The translations under genes and the position numbers were made by a program. Shown here in pieces: positions 1-7,871 of a stretch of 45,632 bases of DNA (position 1 is its first letter; the number at the start of each line of letters is the position of its first letter). Source of the DNA: Pokkaliibacter plantistimulans (GTDB taxonomy: Bacteria > Pseudomonadota > Gammaproteobacteria > Pseudomonadales > Balneatricaceae); NCBI RefSeq assembly GCF_003194385.1, contig NZ_LAPT01000010.1, positions 1 to 45,632 on the forward strand. The letters run 5' to 3'. The notes under the pieces were generated by a model, which was not told where the DNA came from, did not search any database, and saw nothing but the letters and a program-made list of their open reading frames with translations.

Positions 1-94
1 TGACAGGCCTCCGTTACGGAATAGCCTTTCTCGGTCACTAACGCGACGGCCTCCAGCTTGAACTCTGGAGTAAAGGACTGACGACGTTTGCTCA
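1..94 (-). CDS. IS3-family transposase OrfA, N-terminal part (runs off window)
   Basis: From an ATG at 94 the minus strand reads MSKRRQSFTPEFKLEAVALV and then VTEKGYSVTEAC before the window edge. This is the N-terminal DNA-binding helix-turn-helix start of IS3-family OrfA proteins (RRxxTPEFKxEAVxLV). OrfB with the DDE catalytic domain would lie to the left, outside the window. The gene is open as far as it can be seen, so the element may be active. Confidence 0.85.
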
Positions 95-165
95 TAAATA
101 AGACACCTCACTGAGCGCGTTAGAATAACGCTTTACTGAGTGTCCGAAATCATTGAGCCACTACA
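1..165 (-). mobile_element. End of an IS3-family insertion sequence (partial)
   Basis: The element runs off the left edge. Its transposase reads leftwards, so the end seen here is the transposase-proximal (left) end. Read on the minus strand from 165 it begins TGTAGTGGCTCAATGATTTC and continues GGACACT; the TG start and the GGACAC block resemble IS3-family terminal repeats as I remember them. The boundary at 165 is an inference. It coincides with the point where the neighbouring TetR protein stops resembling AcuR. The far end and the target duplication are outside the window. Confidence 0.7.
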
Positions 166-801
166 GTTCGCGCTTATCATCCTGAGAAAACCGCTGTAAA
201 ACACGTCCAGAGGTGCCGCACTGCACTGCAAACGAGCACGCAGTACCGCCCCTTCCCAGCCGATCCAGAAAAACTGAGCCAGCTCCTCAGCATCCAGTGC
301 AGCTGACAACTCCCCCTGCGCCTGAGCAGCCTGCAGGCAAACGGTCAAGCGTTGCTGCCAGCTATGCAGGATCGCATCCAGCTGCTGGCGAAAATCATCC
401 GGCAATACCGCGACTTCCTGCCCCATGTTGCCCACCAGACAACCACGGCGGAATCCATGACGTGCCATTCCGGCGCTGGCATCCGCGACGAACTCATCAA
501 GACGCTGCAACGGTGATAGCTGTGTATTGAGCAGATGGCGGTCCAATTTACGTTCAAAATAGCGGGCGTAACTGTCCATCACCGCACGACCGAAAGCCTC
601 CTTGCTGTCGAAATAGTGATAGAACGATCCTTTGGGCACCCCGACCTGCTTTAAGAACCCTTCCAGACCGGTGGCAGTGAACCCTCGCTCGGTCAGCACT
701 TCCATGCCCCGGCGAATCAGCGCCAGACGTGTCTCCAGCTGGCCATCGGGCTGCTTCGGCGGACGCCCGCGGCGGCGAGGCGCATTATGGGATTCTGTCA
801 C
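133..801 (-). CDS. acuR: AcuR-like TetR-family repressor, 3' end replaced by IS sequence
   Basis: This is a TetR-family repressor. It resembles AcuR, the acrylate/DMSP-responsive repressor of acuI in Rhodobacter, in the N-terminal helix-turn-helix (VPKGSFYHYFDSKEAFG) and the ligand-domain signature MARHGFRRGCLVGN-GQE followed by LPDDFR and FWIGWEGA. I chose the GTG at 801 because AGGTGG lies 8 nt upstream of it; an earlier in-frame GTG at 813 has no ribosome site. The last ten codons (CSGSMISDTQ) lie inside the IS3 end, so the native C-terminus was swapped for IS-encoded residues. Only a few native residues are likely lost, and the protein may still fold. Any acuI-type partner downstream would be separated from it by the IS. 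Family assignment is firm; the AcuR call rests on motif memory. Confidence 0.7.
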   Translation of the reverse strand: MTESHNAPRRRGRPPKQPDGQLETRLALIRRGMEVLTERGFTATGLEGFLKQVGVPKGSFYHYFDSKEAFGRAVMDSYARYFERKLDRHLLNTQLSPLQRLDEFVADASAGMARHGFRRGCLVGNMGQEVAVLPDDFRQQLDAILHSWQQRLTVCLQAAQAQGELSAALDAEELAQFFWIGWEGAVLRARLQCSAAPLDVFYSGFLRMISANCSGSMISDTQ

Positions 802-816
802 GAGTACATCCACCTA

Positions 817-840
817 TTTATAGACTGATCGTTTATTAAA
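817..840. promoter_or_regulatory. Probable autoregulatory operator of the AcuR-like gene
   Basis: Just upstream of the start codon an imperfect inverted repeat TAGAC-TGATC-GTTTA (821-835) is flanked by AT-rich arms (TTTA / TTAAA). It has the size and the central TGATC typical of TetR-family operators and overlaps the likely -10 (TATAAA on the minus strand). Repressor binding here would give autoregulation. This is inferred from position and symmetry only. Confidence 0.45.
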
Positions 841-956
841 ATAGCAGACTACTCGCTCAACAGTCACCTGTCCAGCCGTCGTCAGCCGAATTGAAAAGCA
901 AGGAATAGCGTAAAGAAGGGGGCACGGTGCCAAAAACACCTGAAGACAGACAAAAT

Positions 957-978
957 AAAACCGGCCTGAGCCGGTTTT
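957..978 (-). terminator. Intrinsic terminator of the yebC-type gene
   Basis: The stem AAAACCGGC...GCCGGTTTT with a short loop lies just downstream of the YebC-type gene and is followed on the minus strand by TATTTTGT. It is symmetrical enough to act in both directions. Confidence 0.8.
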
Positions 979-1014
979 GTTGTCGTATGCAGAGCCATGT
1001 CAGCTTCGTGAGAC

Positions 1015-1716
1015 TTAGCCTGCCAGACCTACATAGATATTCTGCACGTCGTCGTCTGCTTCCACCTTTTCCAGGAACGCTTCAACTTCAGCCAGCGCGT
1101 CACCTTCCAGTGAAACAGGATTCTTGGGCACATAACCCAGTTTGGCGCTCTGCACGCTGTAGCCAAACTCTGGCAGCGCTGCCGCTACGGCCATCAGATC
1201 AGAAGGGTCGGTCATGAACAGTACTTCGCCGTTCTCGCCTTCTTCCAGATCCTGAGCACCGGCTTCGATAGCAGCTTCTTCTGCATTGGCATCGGCCTTC
1301 TCGGCAGTGGCTTCGATCAGCCCCAGATAGTCAAACGTCCAGGCGACAGAACCTGAGCTGCCCAGCTGACCATTACGGAAGGCAACACGCATGCCGGAAG
1401 CAGTACGGTTTTTGTTATCGGTCAGACACTCAACGATGACGGGAACCTGATGCGGCGCGTAGCCTTCGTAGGTCACCAGCTCATAGTTGACAGTTTCATT
1501 CAACAGACCCGCGCCCTTCTTGATGGCACGCTCGATAGTATCTTTAGGCATGGACGCTTTACGCGCCTGCTCCACTGCCATACGCAAGGCAGCATTGGTA
1601 TCGGGATCAGCACCCGCACGGGCTGACACGGTGATTTCACGTGACAGCTTGGTAAAGATTTTGCCCCTGGCGTTAGCAGCCTCGGCTTTGCCTTTGGCTT
1701 TCCACTGTGCACCCAT
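1015..1716 (-). CDS. YebC/PmpR-family protein (MGAQWK subtype)
   Basis: The 233-residue protein is full length for the YebC/PmpR/TACO1 family. These cytoplasmic proteins were annotated as transcription regulators and are now also linked to ribosome rescue at difficult proline stretches. The family pattern is clear: a lysine-rich N-terminus, [61 protein letters not shown] and [12 protein letters not shown]. It begins MGAQWK rather than MAGHSKW, which marks a paralogous subgroup also seen in Pseudomonas, so I give no symbol. The start has AGGTAA a few bases upstream. It is transcribed alone and ends at the 957-978 terminator. Confidence 0.85.
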   Translation of the reverse strand: MGAQWKAKGKAEAANARGKIFTKLSREITVSARAGADPDTNAALRMAVEQARKASMPKDTIERAIKKGAGLLNETVNYELVTYEGYAPHQVPVIVECLTDNKNRTASGMRVAFRNGQLGSSGSVAWTFDYLGLIEATAEKADANAEEAAIEAGAQDLEEGENGEVLFMTDPSDLMAVAAALPEFGYSVQSAKLGYVPKNPVSLEGDALAEVEAFLEKVEADDDVQNIYVGLAG

Positions 1717-1826
1717 CGCTGATTACCTGCTTAGCATCTCTAATCGGTATCGCCGTCAGTATGACTGTACGACTACAAAAACAGGGCCGAAGTATAAGCC
1801 CTGTTTATCGAGGGAGCAAAATCAGG

Positions 1827-2813
1827 TCAGTTAAGGGCATCGCGGGCACTGCGGCCACTCAATACGGCAGCAATATTTTCCAGCGCACGCAGGCCCATGG
1901 CATCGCGCGTTTCTATTGTCGCAGAGCCCATATGCGGCGCCATGAAGACGTTGGGTAACGCGCGAAAACGCAGATCATATTCAGGCTCGGCAGCAAAGAC
2001 ATCCAGGCCTGCAGCAGCGATATGGCCGGACTTGAGTGCCGCCAGCAGGTCGTCCTCATTCACCAGCTGACCTCGTGCGGTATTGACCAGAATTGCCCCC
2101 TGCGGCAATTGCTTGAGCCGGTCAGCATTGATGGCACCAGTGGTCTCGGGGCTGGAGGGTGCGTGTAACGAGAGGAAGTCACAGTGCGGCAGCATCGCTT
2201 CAAGGTCACTGAAATAGGTAGCGCCGTGCTCCAGCTCCGGGCTCAGGCGCGAGCGGTTGCAATAGAGCACCTTCATATCGAAACCACGGGCACGACGTGC
2301 CACTGCCTGACCGATGCGGCCCATCCCCCAGATACCCAGCGTCTTGCCACTGACCTCGGTGCCGAGCAAGTCACCCAGGCCAAAACGCCGGCGCCAGCCG
2401 TTATCCATGACCTGCAGGTACTCTCGCATTCGCCGTGCAGCACCCAGCAAAAGCAACATCGCCATATCGGCCGTGGCATTGGTCAGCACATCGGGTGTGT
2501 TAGTGGTGACAACACCCAGTGACGTTGCCGCAGCTACATCCAAGTGCTCATAGCCAACACTGCTGGTGGCAATGATTTTGATCTGCGGCGCCAGTGCCAT
2601 CAGCGTCTCGGCTTTGACAGGAATACGGGAGGAAACAAGAATGGCCTGAATCGAGGGATTAGCCTTTACCACTGCAAGCATTTCTGCCGGTGTCAGCTGC
2701 TTTTCCTGGCTTAGCAGAGCATCAAACTCGGTCACGGCACGCTCAGCCACGGCAGCGGTCAAGGGGGCAGCACAGAGTAAACGGGGAGCATTGGCAGTTG
2801 ATAAGACAGACAT
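1827..2813 (-). CDS. D-2-hydroxyacid dehydrogenase (glyoxylate/hydroxypyruvate reductase-like)
   Basis: A 328-residue NAD(P)-dependent D-2-hydroxyacid dehydrogenase. The Rossmann fingerprint GMGRIG is at 163-168 and is followed by a basic stretch (NRSR, 186-189) that would suit NADP. The catalytic triad is visible as Arg247 (VNTARGQLV), Glu276 (DVFAAEP) and His294 (MAPHMGSAT). The family reduces 2-oxoacids such as glyoxylate or hydroxypyruvate, or runs in reverse. I cannot fix the substrate; GhrB-type glyoxylate/hydroxypyruvate reductase is the closest general match. The gene is transcribed away from the TetR gene at 3038, with a shared 224-bp promoter region. Confidence 0.85.
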   Translation of the reverse strand: MSVLSTANAPRLLCAAPLTAAVAERAVTEFDALLSQEKQLTPAEMLAVVKANPSIQAILVSSRIPVKAETLMALAPQIKIIATSSVGYEHLDVAAATSLGVVTTNTPDVLTNATADMAMLLLLGAARRMREYLQVMDNGWRRRFGLGDLLGTEVSGKTLGIWGMGRIGQAVARRARGFDMKVLYCNRSRLSPELEHGATYFSDLEAMLPHCDFLSLHAPSSPETTGAINADRLKQLPQGAILVNTARGQLVNEDDLLAALKSGHIAAAGLDVFAAEPEYDLRFRALPNVFMAPHMGSATIETRDAMGLRALENIAAVLSGRSARDALN

Positions 2814-3037
2814 AGGGTAATCCTTGATAACAATGGCAGACCGGCTTGGAACACACAGCGATAACGGGAAAAGTCATACATCACATTACCCAGCTCTTGT
2901 AATGTTGGACGTTACGCAAAACAACGCGGCCGCGTGGCCAAGTGATGAAGAAAGGTACGTTACTTGTGCTGCTGGTCTCACCGGCTATACTGCCGACCAC
3001 AGCAAAGCCGATATTCATCTGTCAGAGAGCAGTTACG

Positions 3038-3679
3038 ATGGCCACCCGCTCTTCCACACGCCGCCCTCGTGCCAGCAGTCAGGCCCGTATCGACACTATT
3101 CTCGAGGCCGCTCGCGAGCTGCTCAGCAGTGAAGGGCTGGCCAATCTGTCGATCTATGCTATTGCGGCAAAAGCCGATATTCCTCCGTCTTCGGTGTACC
3201 ACTTCTTCCCCAGTATCAGTGCGGTTCTGGAGGCACTGATTTCTTCGGTTCATCAGGCATTTCTTACAGCACTGGACTCTCCCCCCGCAACCGGGCTGAT
3301 CCACAGCTGGCATGATCTGGCAGCTCATATCGAAAAGCAGGTTCTGTCGGTCTATCAGCATGATGAAGCCGCGCGGCAGCTGATTCTGTCCAGCCACGGT
3401 ATGAGCGAGGTGATGTTACGAGATCGTCAACATGACGTGGAACTGAGCCATGCCGTAGCCGCCTTGTTTAACCACTACTTCAAGCTGCCACCCCTACCTG
3501 CAGATATCGACATTTTTGATCTGGCCATGCAGCTGGCAGACCGTATCTACACCCTGTCCATCCAGCGTCACGGAGAGATCACGCCGACTATGGCAGCCGA
3601 AGGGCTACGGGCCTATCAGGCCTATCTTGGTTTGTACTTGCCGCCCTTGTTACAGCGTCAATCGGGCAACGCTCAATAA
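3038..3679 (+). CDS. aguR: TetR-family regulator, probable AguR of the agmatine genes
   Basis: A 213-residue TetR-family regulator with an N-terminal helix-turn-helix (NLSIYAIAAKADIPPSSVYH, about residues 36-55) preceded by an arginine-rich start. I chose ATG 3038 over the longer frame from 2942 because the extra 32 residues look like unrelated hydrophobic sequence and TetR proteins start close to the DNA-binding domain; the ribosome site is weak either way. It lies directly upstream of aguB and aguA on the same strand. In Pseudomonas aeruginosa the TetR repressor AguR sits in the same place and represses aguBA in response to agmatine and N-carbamoylputrescine. The symbol rests on that synteny, not on a verified alignment. 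Confidence 0.6.
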   Translation: MATRSSTRRPRASSQARIDTILEAARELLSSEGLANLSIYAIAAKADIPPSSVYHFFPSISAVLEALISSVHQAFLTALDSPPATGLIHSWHDLAAHIEKQVLSVYQHDEAARQLILSSHGMSEVMLRDRQHDVELSHAVAALFNHYFKLPPLPADIDIFDLAMQLADRIYTLSIQRHGEITPTMAAEGLRAYQAYLGLYLPPLLQRQSGNAQ

Positions 3680-3694
3680 TCGATACTTATCGAT
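3679..3694. promoter_or_regulatory. Palindrome between aguR-like gene and aguB, candidate operator
   Basis: ATCGATA-CT-TATCGAT is a perfect 7-bp-arm palindrome starting on the last base of the regulator's stop codon, followed by a further TATCGA element near 3749-3755. It is about 225 bp upstream of aguB in an AT-rich stretch likely to hold the promoter. A TetR operator is plausible. Nothing but symmetry and position supports it. Confidence 0.35.
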
Positions 3695-3919
3695 ATTTTT
3701 CCACTTCTTATCAGTGATTATTTTAAATTTCACTTTTAATACGGATAAATATCGACTATAAAACACCCCAACAGCATATCGCCTTTATCAACGGGTTGCG
3801 CGCTACAGCACCTGACCCTATGAGCAAGGCGCTTGTATGCATCAGTTACTCGCGCCAGATGCTTGTCTCGATACAGCATCGGCAGACAGCCTTCACGAAC
3901 CACAGATATGAGGTTTGCC

Positions 3920-4792
3920 ATGAGTCGTAACGTTACCGTCGCAGCTACCCAGATGGCCTGCTCCTGGGATAAAGAAGCCAACATCGCCAATGCTGAGAAA
4001 CTGGTTCGTGAAGCTGCCGCCAGTGGTGCGCAGATCATCCTGATTCAGGAGCTGTTTGAAACGCCCTATTTCTGCCAGAAGCCCAACGCAGATTACCTGC
4101 TGCTGGCCACTACTCTGGAAGACAACCCTGCCATCCAGCATTTCCAGAAACTGGCTAAAGAACTGGAAGTGGTACTGCCCATCAGCTTCTTTGAACTGGC
4201 TGGTCGTGCCCGCTTCAACACTGTCGCCATCATCGATGCCGATGGCAGCATGCTCGGCATTTACCGCAAGAGCCATATTCCTGATGGCCCCGGCTACCAC
4301 GAGAAGTATTACTTCAACCCGGGCGACACCGGCTTCAAAGTCTGGCAAACCCGTTATGCCAAAATTGGTGTAGGCATCTGCTGGGACCAGTGGTTCCCCG
4401 AGTGCGCGCGCAGCATGGCATTGATGGGGGCAGAACTGCTGTTCTACCCCACCGCCATTGGCAGCGAGCCACATGACAAGACCATCAACTCACGTGACCA
4501 CTGGCAGCGTGTGCAGCAGGGTCACGCGGGTGCCAACGTCATGCCGCTGATTGCCTCTAACCGTATCGGCAACGAAGAGCAGGATGGCTACGACATCACC
4601 TTCTACGGCTCATCTTTTATTGCCAACCAGTTTGGTGAAAAAGTGGCCGAGCTGAATGAAACCGAAGAAGGCATTCTGGTGCACAGCTTTGACCTCGATG
4701 AACTGGAAAAAATCCGCAGCGCCTGGGGTGTGTTCCGCGACCGCCGCTACAACCTATACACGCCTGTCACCACTCTGGATGGAAAAGCCTGA
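3920..4792 (+). CDS. aguB: N-carbamoylputrescine amidase
   Basis: A 290-residue nitrilase-superfamily amidase that hydrolyses N-carbamoylputrescine to putrescine, CO2 and ammonia, the second step of the agmatine deiminase route. The catalytic triad is visible: Glu44 (LIQELFE), Lys117 ([12 protein letters not shown]) and Cys154 ([12 protein letters not shown]). ATG 3920 was chosen because GAGG lies 6 nt upstream and the protein then starts like its family (TVAATQM). The frame is open upstream to 3833, but that part lacks family similarity. The stop is followed one base later by the start of aguA (TGATATG), so the two genes are translationally coupled. Confidence 0.93.
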   Translation: MSRNVTVAATQMACSWDKEANIANAEKLVREAAASGAQIILIQELFETPYFCQKPNADYLLLATTLEDNPAIQHFQKLAKELEVVLPISFFELAGRARFNTVAIIDADGSMLGIYRKSHIPDGPGYHEKYYFNPGDTGFKVWQTRYAKIGVGICWDQWFPECARSMALMGAELLFYPTAIGSEPHDKTINSRDHWQRVQQGHAGANVMPLIASNRIGNEEQDGYDITFYGSSFIANQFGEKVAELNETEEGILVHSFDLDELEKIRSAWGVFRDRRYNLYTPVTTLDGKA

Positions 4793-4793
4793 T

Positions 4794-5900
4794 ATGAGCA
4801 TTTTGACCAGCACTCCCCGCCAGGACGGCTTCCACATGCCAGCTGAGTGGGCTCCCCACAGCCAGACATGGCTGATCTGGCCAGAGCGTACTGACAACTG
4901 GCGCGAAGGTGCCAAGCCGGTACAACTGGCGCATGCCACTCTTGCCAAAGCGATCGCTGAGTTCGAGCCTGTTACTGTCGGCGTCTCGGCTGCGCAGTAT
5001 GAAAACGCCCGTGCACGTCTTGATCACCCCAACATTCGTGTGGTGGAAATCTCCAATGATGATGCCTGGGTGCGCGATACCGGCCCGACTTTCGTTATCA
5101 ACAAAGAAGGCGAAGTGCGCGGCGTCGACTGGGACTTCAATGCCTGGGGCGGCCTCAATGGCGGCCTGTATTTCCCCTGGAAGCGTGACCAGCAGGTGGC
5201 GGGCAAGATTCTCGAAATCGAACGCTGCCAGCGCTATGCCCTGCCAGGCTTTGTACTGGAAGGCGGCTCCATCCATGTGGACGGCGAAGGCACAGTGATC
5301 GTCACTGAGGAATGCCTGCTGAATACCAACCGTAATCCACATCTGGATCGGGCGGAAATTGAAGACGTACTCAGGCAGCATCTGAACATCGACAAGGTCA
5401 TCTGGTTGCCCACGGGCCTCTTCAATGATGAAACCAACGGCCACGTTGACAACTTCTGCTGCTACATTCGCCCTGCAGAAGTGCTGCTGGCGTGGACTGA
5501 CAATGAGCAGGATCCCAATTACGCCTTGTGCCGCGCGGCACTGGACGTGCTGCAGCAGGAGAAAGATGCCCAGGGACGTGCCTTTGTCGTCCATACCATA
5601 CCGATCCCCGGTCCGCTCTATGCAACTGAGGAAGAGGTAGCGAGCGTTGATCTGGTCGAAGGCTCGCAAGAACGCACGACCGAAAGCCGTCTGGCCGGAT
5701 CCTACGTCAACTTCCTGTTCGTCAATGGCGGTATCATCGCCCCCTGCTTTGATGACCCCAGAGACGAAGAAGCCAGAGCAGTACTGGAACGCATCTGCCC
5801 TGACCACAAGGTAGTGATGATCCCGGGTCGCGAATTGTTGCTCGGTGGCGGCAATATTCATTGCCTCACCCAGCAGCAACCCGCCCCAGTCCGGGGCTGA
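4794..5900 (+). CDS. aguA: Agmatine deiminase
   Basis: A 368-residue member of the peptidyl-arginine-deiminase-like family (guanidine-modifying superfamily). It converts agmatine to N-carbamoylputrescine and ammonia. Key residues visible are Asp95 in WVRDTGP, His217 and Asp219 in NGHVDNFC, and the nucleophile Cys357 in [11 protein letters not shown]. The length matches bacterial AguA. The start at 4794 is fixed by the TGATATG junction with aguB and by the family N-terminus ([12 protein letters not shown]). With aguB it makes putrescine from arginine-derived agmatine or lets agmatine serve as a nitrogen source. A strong terminator follows. Confidence 0.95.
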   Translation: MSILTSTPRQDGFHMPAEWAPHSQTWLIWPERTDNWREGAKPVQLAHATLAKAIAEFEPVTVGVSAAQYENARARLDHPNIRVVEISNDDAWVRDTGPTFVINKEGEVRGVDWDFNAWGGLNGGLYFPWKRDQQVAGKILEIERCQRYALPGFVLEGGSIHVDGEGTVIVTEECLLNTNRNPHLDRAEIEDVLRQHLNIDKVIWLPTGLFNDETNGHVDNFCCYIRPAEVLLAWTDNEQDPNYALCRAALDVLQQEKDAQGRAFVVHTIPIPGPLYATEEEVASVDLVEGSQERTTESRLAGSYVNFLFVNGGIIAPCFDDPRDEEARAVLERICPDHKVVMIPGRELLLGGGNIHCLTQQQPAPVRG

Positions 5901-5933
5901 TGTCGCAGAGACGCCGGTCTCTGCAAGTACAAG

Positions 5934-5960
5934 AAGCATCGCCTCGGCGGTGCTTTTTTT
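5934..5960 (+). terminator. Terminator of the aguBA operon
   Basis: AAGCATCGCC-TC-GGCGGTGCTTTTTTT is a GC-rich stem with one T-G pair followed by seven T. A second perfect 8-bp hairpin (GCAGAGAC/GTCTCTGC, 5905-5924) lies between it and the stop codon. Confidence 0.85.
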
Positions 5961-6025
5961 ATTTCCAACGCGAGTCACTCATAACAATTCATCACCATCC
6001 CGATGACGACAGAGCAAATTCGTCC

Positions 6026-6061
6026 TTGCCTTCCGAAAAAATACCTGTATCGTACTAGTAC
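6026..6061 (+). promoter_or_regulatory. trpR promoter with TrpR-type operator
   Basis: TTGCCT (6026-6031), a 16-bp spacer and TATCGT (6048-6053) form a plausible sigma-70 promoter. The palindrome GTACTAGTAC (6052-6061) overlaps the -10 region and ends one base before the ATG. It contains the CTAG core and the GTACTAGT half of the known TrpR operator consensus, so trpR is probably autorepressed. The transcript would start at or next to the ATG. Confidence 0.6.
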
Positions 6062-6301
6062 ATGAATACAGATACCTATCTAATTGAATTAATTGATCAT
6101 CTGCTGACCATGAATGATCAGAGCAGTATGGAGAAGGCGTTACGCAGCTTGCTGACCCCCTCTGAGCTGACGGAAATCAGTAAACGTCTGCAGATATTCA
6201 AGATGCTGGAGCAAGGTATTCCCCAGCGTCAGATCGCCGAGACCCTGGGTGTCGGCATTGCCACAGTCACTCGCGGCTCACGTGCTTTACGTGGTGAGTA
6301 A
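6062..6301 (+). CDS. trpR: Trp operon repressor, short form
   Basis: A 79-residue TrpR-family repressor. The core LLTPSELTEISKRLQIFKML followed by the helix-turn-helix QRQIAETLGVGIATVTRGS is diagnostic; with bound tryptophan the dimer represses trp genes. It is shorter than the 108-residue E. coli protein at both ends. There is no ribosome site before the ATG and the predicted transcript starts at the ATG itself, so translation may be leaderless; internal ATGs at 6110 and 6128 would cut into the first helices. It lies directly upstream of trpE, unlike in E. coli where trpR is elsewhere. Confidence 0.88.
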   Translation: MNTDTYLIELIDHLLTMNDQSSMEKALRSLLTPSELTEISKRLQIFKMLEQGIPQRQIAETLGVGIATVTRGSRALRGE

Positions 6302-6458
6302 CGCAGTCAAGGTGCGTCAATCTAGATAGTCAGCACAGGAAAACATCATGCCCTGCCGCCCCAACTCACAGCGATGGCGAAGCTCAACGCACTGACGTTT
6401 CGCCCACTCCAGCCATTGCATGGCTGGCTTTATGCTGCTTCTGTGAGATACCTGCACC
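6302..6458 (+). promoter_or_regulatory. Leader region of trpEG
   Basis: This 157-bp gap holds an SD-preceded short frame (AGGAAA, ATG 6348 to TGA 6395; 15 codons, one Trp), a CTAG-containing element ATCTAGAT (6320-6327) that could be a second TrpR half-site, and a perfect hairpin CCAGCCAT-TGC-ATGGCTGG (6409-6427). No T run follows the hairpin, so a classical attenuator is not proved. Each element is visible; their joint role as a regulatory leader is a guess. Confidence 0.3.
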
Positions 6459-7871
6459 ATGTCATCGGAATATTCCAACAAGCCAGCCATGCTTGAGCTG
6501 CCGCGCAAACCGCATTACATCACCCTTGCGACCGACATCGATTTCTTTGGCCTGTTCAAGAAGATCGAAAAGCAGTTCGATATCTGCTTTATGCTGGAGT
6601 CGCTCGGTGAGGAAAGCTTTATTTCCCGCTGCTCCATCATCGGCTTCGATCCTGAAAAGGTGCTGTCTGCCCGTGATAAAGCCCTGACCATCACTGAGCG
6701 CGATGGCAGCAAGGCAGAGTATGCCAGCGACAACCCTTATTACCTGCTGCGCGATGTTATTCCGCAGAACATCATCTCGCGCAAATACGCGGGTGGCCTG
6801 ACAGGTTTTATCAGCTATGACGCCATGAACTACTTCGAGCCGACATTGAAGCTGAAAACCAGCGACATGTTCGAGTCGTTCAAATTTGGTCTGTACAAGG
6901 ATGGCCTGATTCTCGACAAGATGACCGGCGAGGTGATCTATTTCTACTACACCGACAATCGCTACCAGCTGGTACTTGATCTGATTGAGCAGGACTATGT
7001 GGGCAATGGCCCACTGAAGATCACCGCCACCGGTGAAACCATGAGCCGTGAGGAACATGCTGCCGCGGTAATGAAGGTCAAGCAGGACATTATTGATGGC
7101 AAGATTTTCCAGACAGAGGTGGGCTTCAAAAAACGTTTCCGTCTCGAAGGCGACACCATCAATCTCTACGAGAAATTGCGTGAGGTGAACCCGTCACCGC
7201 AGATGTATTACGTCAAGTTCGGTGAGCAGAAAGTCATCGGCGCCAGCCCGGAGTTACTGTTCCGCCTGCGTCAGGGCGAGATGGAAACCTTCCCTCTGGC
7301 AGGCACGGCACGTCGCGGCAAGGACGAGCAGGAAGACACCATGCTGGCGCGTAAACTGCTGAACGATCCCAAAGAAATCGCTGAGCACAATATGATCGTC
7401 GATCTCCATCGCAATGATATTGGCCGCGTGGCCGAGTTTGGCACAGTCAAAGTGCGCAGCCTGATGGACATCAAGCGATTCAGCCATGTGCAGCACATTT
7501 CCAGTGAGATCGTCGGTATCATCGCCCAGGACCACGACATGTTTTCTGCGCTGGCCAGCAACTTCCCGGCAGGCACGCTCACTGGCGCACCCAAGATTGA
7601 AGCGATGAAGATCATTGATGATCTGGAGACCGATGGCCGCGGTCCTTATGGCGGCGCACTGGGTCATTTCTCCTTCAATGGTGACTGCACCTTTGCCATC
7701 CCCATACGAACGGTCTTTGCCAATGGCACAGAAGCCTACGTGCAAACCTGTGGCGGTAATGTCTACGACTCCAACCCTGCCGATGAGTATGAAGAAATTC
7801 AGCGAAAGTTTGCCGGCACCAAAAAGGTTCTGGATATGTTCAGCAGTGAAGGTCAGGAGGCGTCAGCATGA
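6459..7871 (+). CDS. trpE: Anthranilate synthase component I, unusual subtype
   Basis: A 470-residue chorismate-binding enzyme. With TrpG and glutamine it makes anthranilate from chorismate, the first step of tryptophan synthesis. The feedback-binding LES motif is near the N-terminus (FMLESLGEE). The catalytic half has LAGTARRGKD, DPKEIAEHNMIVDLHRNDIG, FPAGTLTGAPKIEAM and GPYGGALGHFSFNGDCTFA. Wording such as IFQTEVGFKKRF and SHVQHISSEIVG differs from the usual proteobacterial TrpE (QVVLSQRF, SHVMHI-SNV) and resembles, from memory, archaeal-type or otherwise divergent forms. ATG 6459 has only a weak ribosome site. It overlaps trpG by 4 bp. PabB (aminodeoxychorismate synthase) is the main alternative, but the LES motif, paired trpG and adjacent trpR favour TrpE. 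Confidence 0.85.
   Translation: MSSEYSNKPAMLELPRKPHYITLATDIDFFGLFKKIEKQFDICFMLESLGEESFISRCSIIGFDPEKVLSARDKALTITERDGSKAEYASDNPYYLLRDVIPQNIISRKYAGGLTGFISYDAMNYFEPTLKLKTSDMFESFKFGLYKDGLILDKMTGEVIYFYYTDNRYQLVLDLIEQDYVGNGPLKITATGETMSREEHAAAVMKVKQDIIDGKIFQTEVGFKKRFRLEGDTINLYEKLREVNPSPQMYYVKFGEQKVIGASPELLFRLRQGEMETFPLAGTARRGKDEQEDTMLARKLLNDPKEIAEHNMIVDLHRNDIGRVAEFGTVKVRSLMDIKRFSHVQHISSEIVGIIAQDHDMFSALASNFPAGTLTGAPKIEAMKIIDDLETDGRGPYGGALGHFSFNGDCTFAIPIRTVFANGTEAYVQTCGGNVYDSNPADEYEEIQRKFAGTKKVLDMFSSEGQEASA

Noticed and set aside
927-1217. 96-codon plus-strand frame over the end of the YebC-type gene
   Set aside because: It lies opposite a well-supported gene and across its terminator, and has no family similarity.
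4767-5978. 403-codon minus-strand frame over aguA
   Set aside because: aguA has all catalytic motifs on the other strand; this long frame follows from its codon bias.
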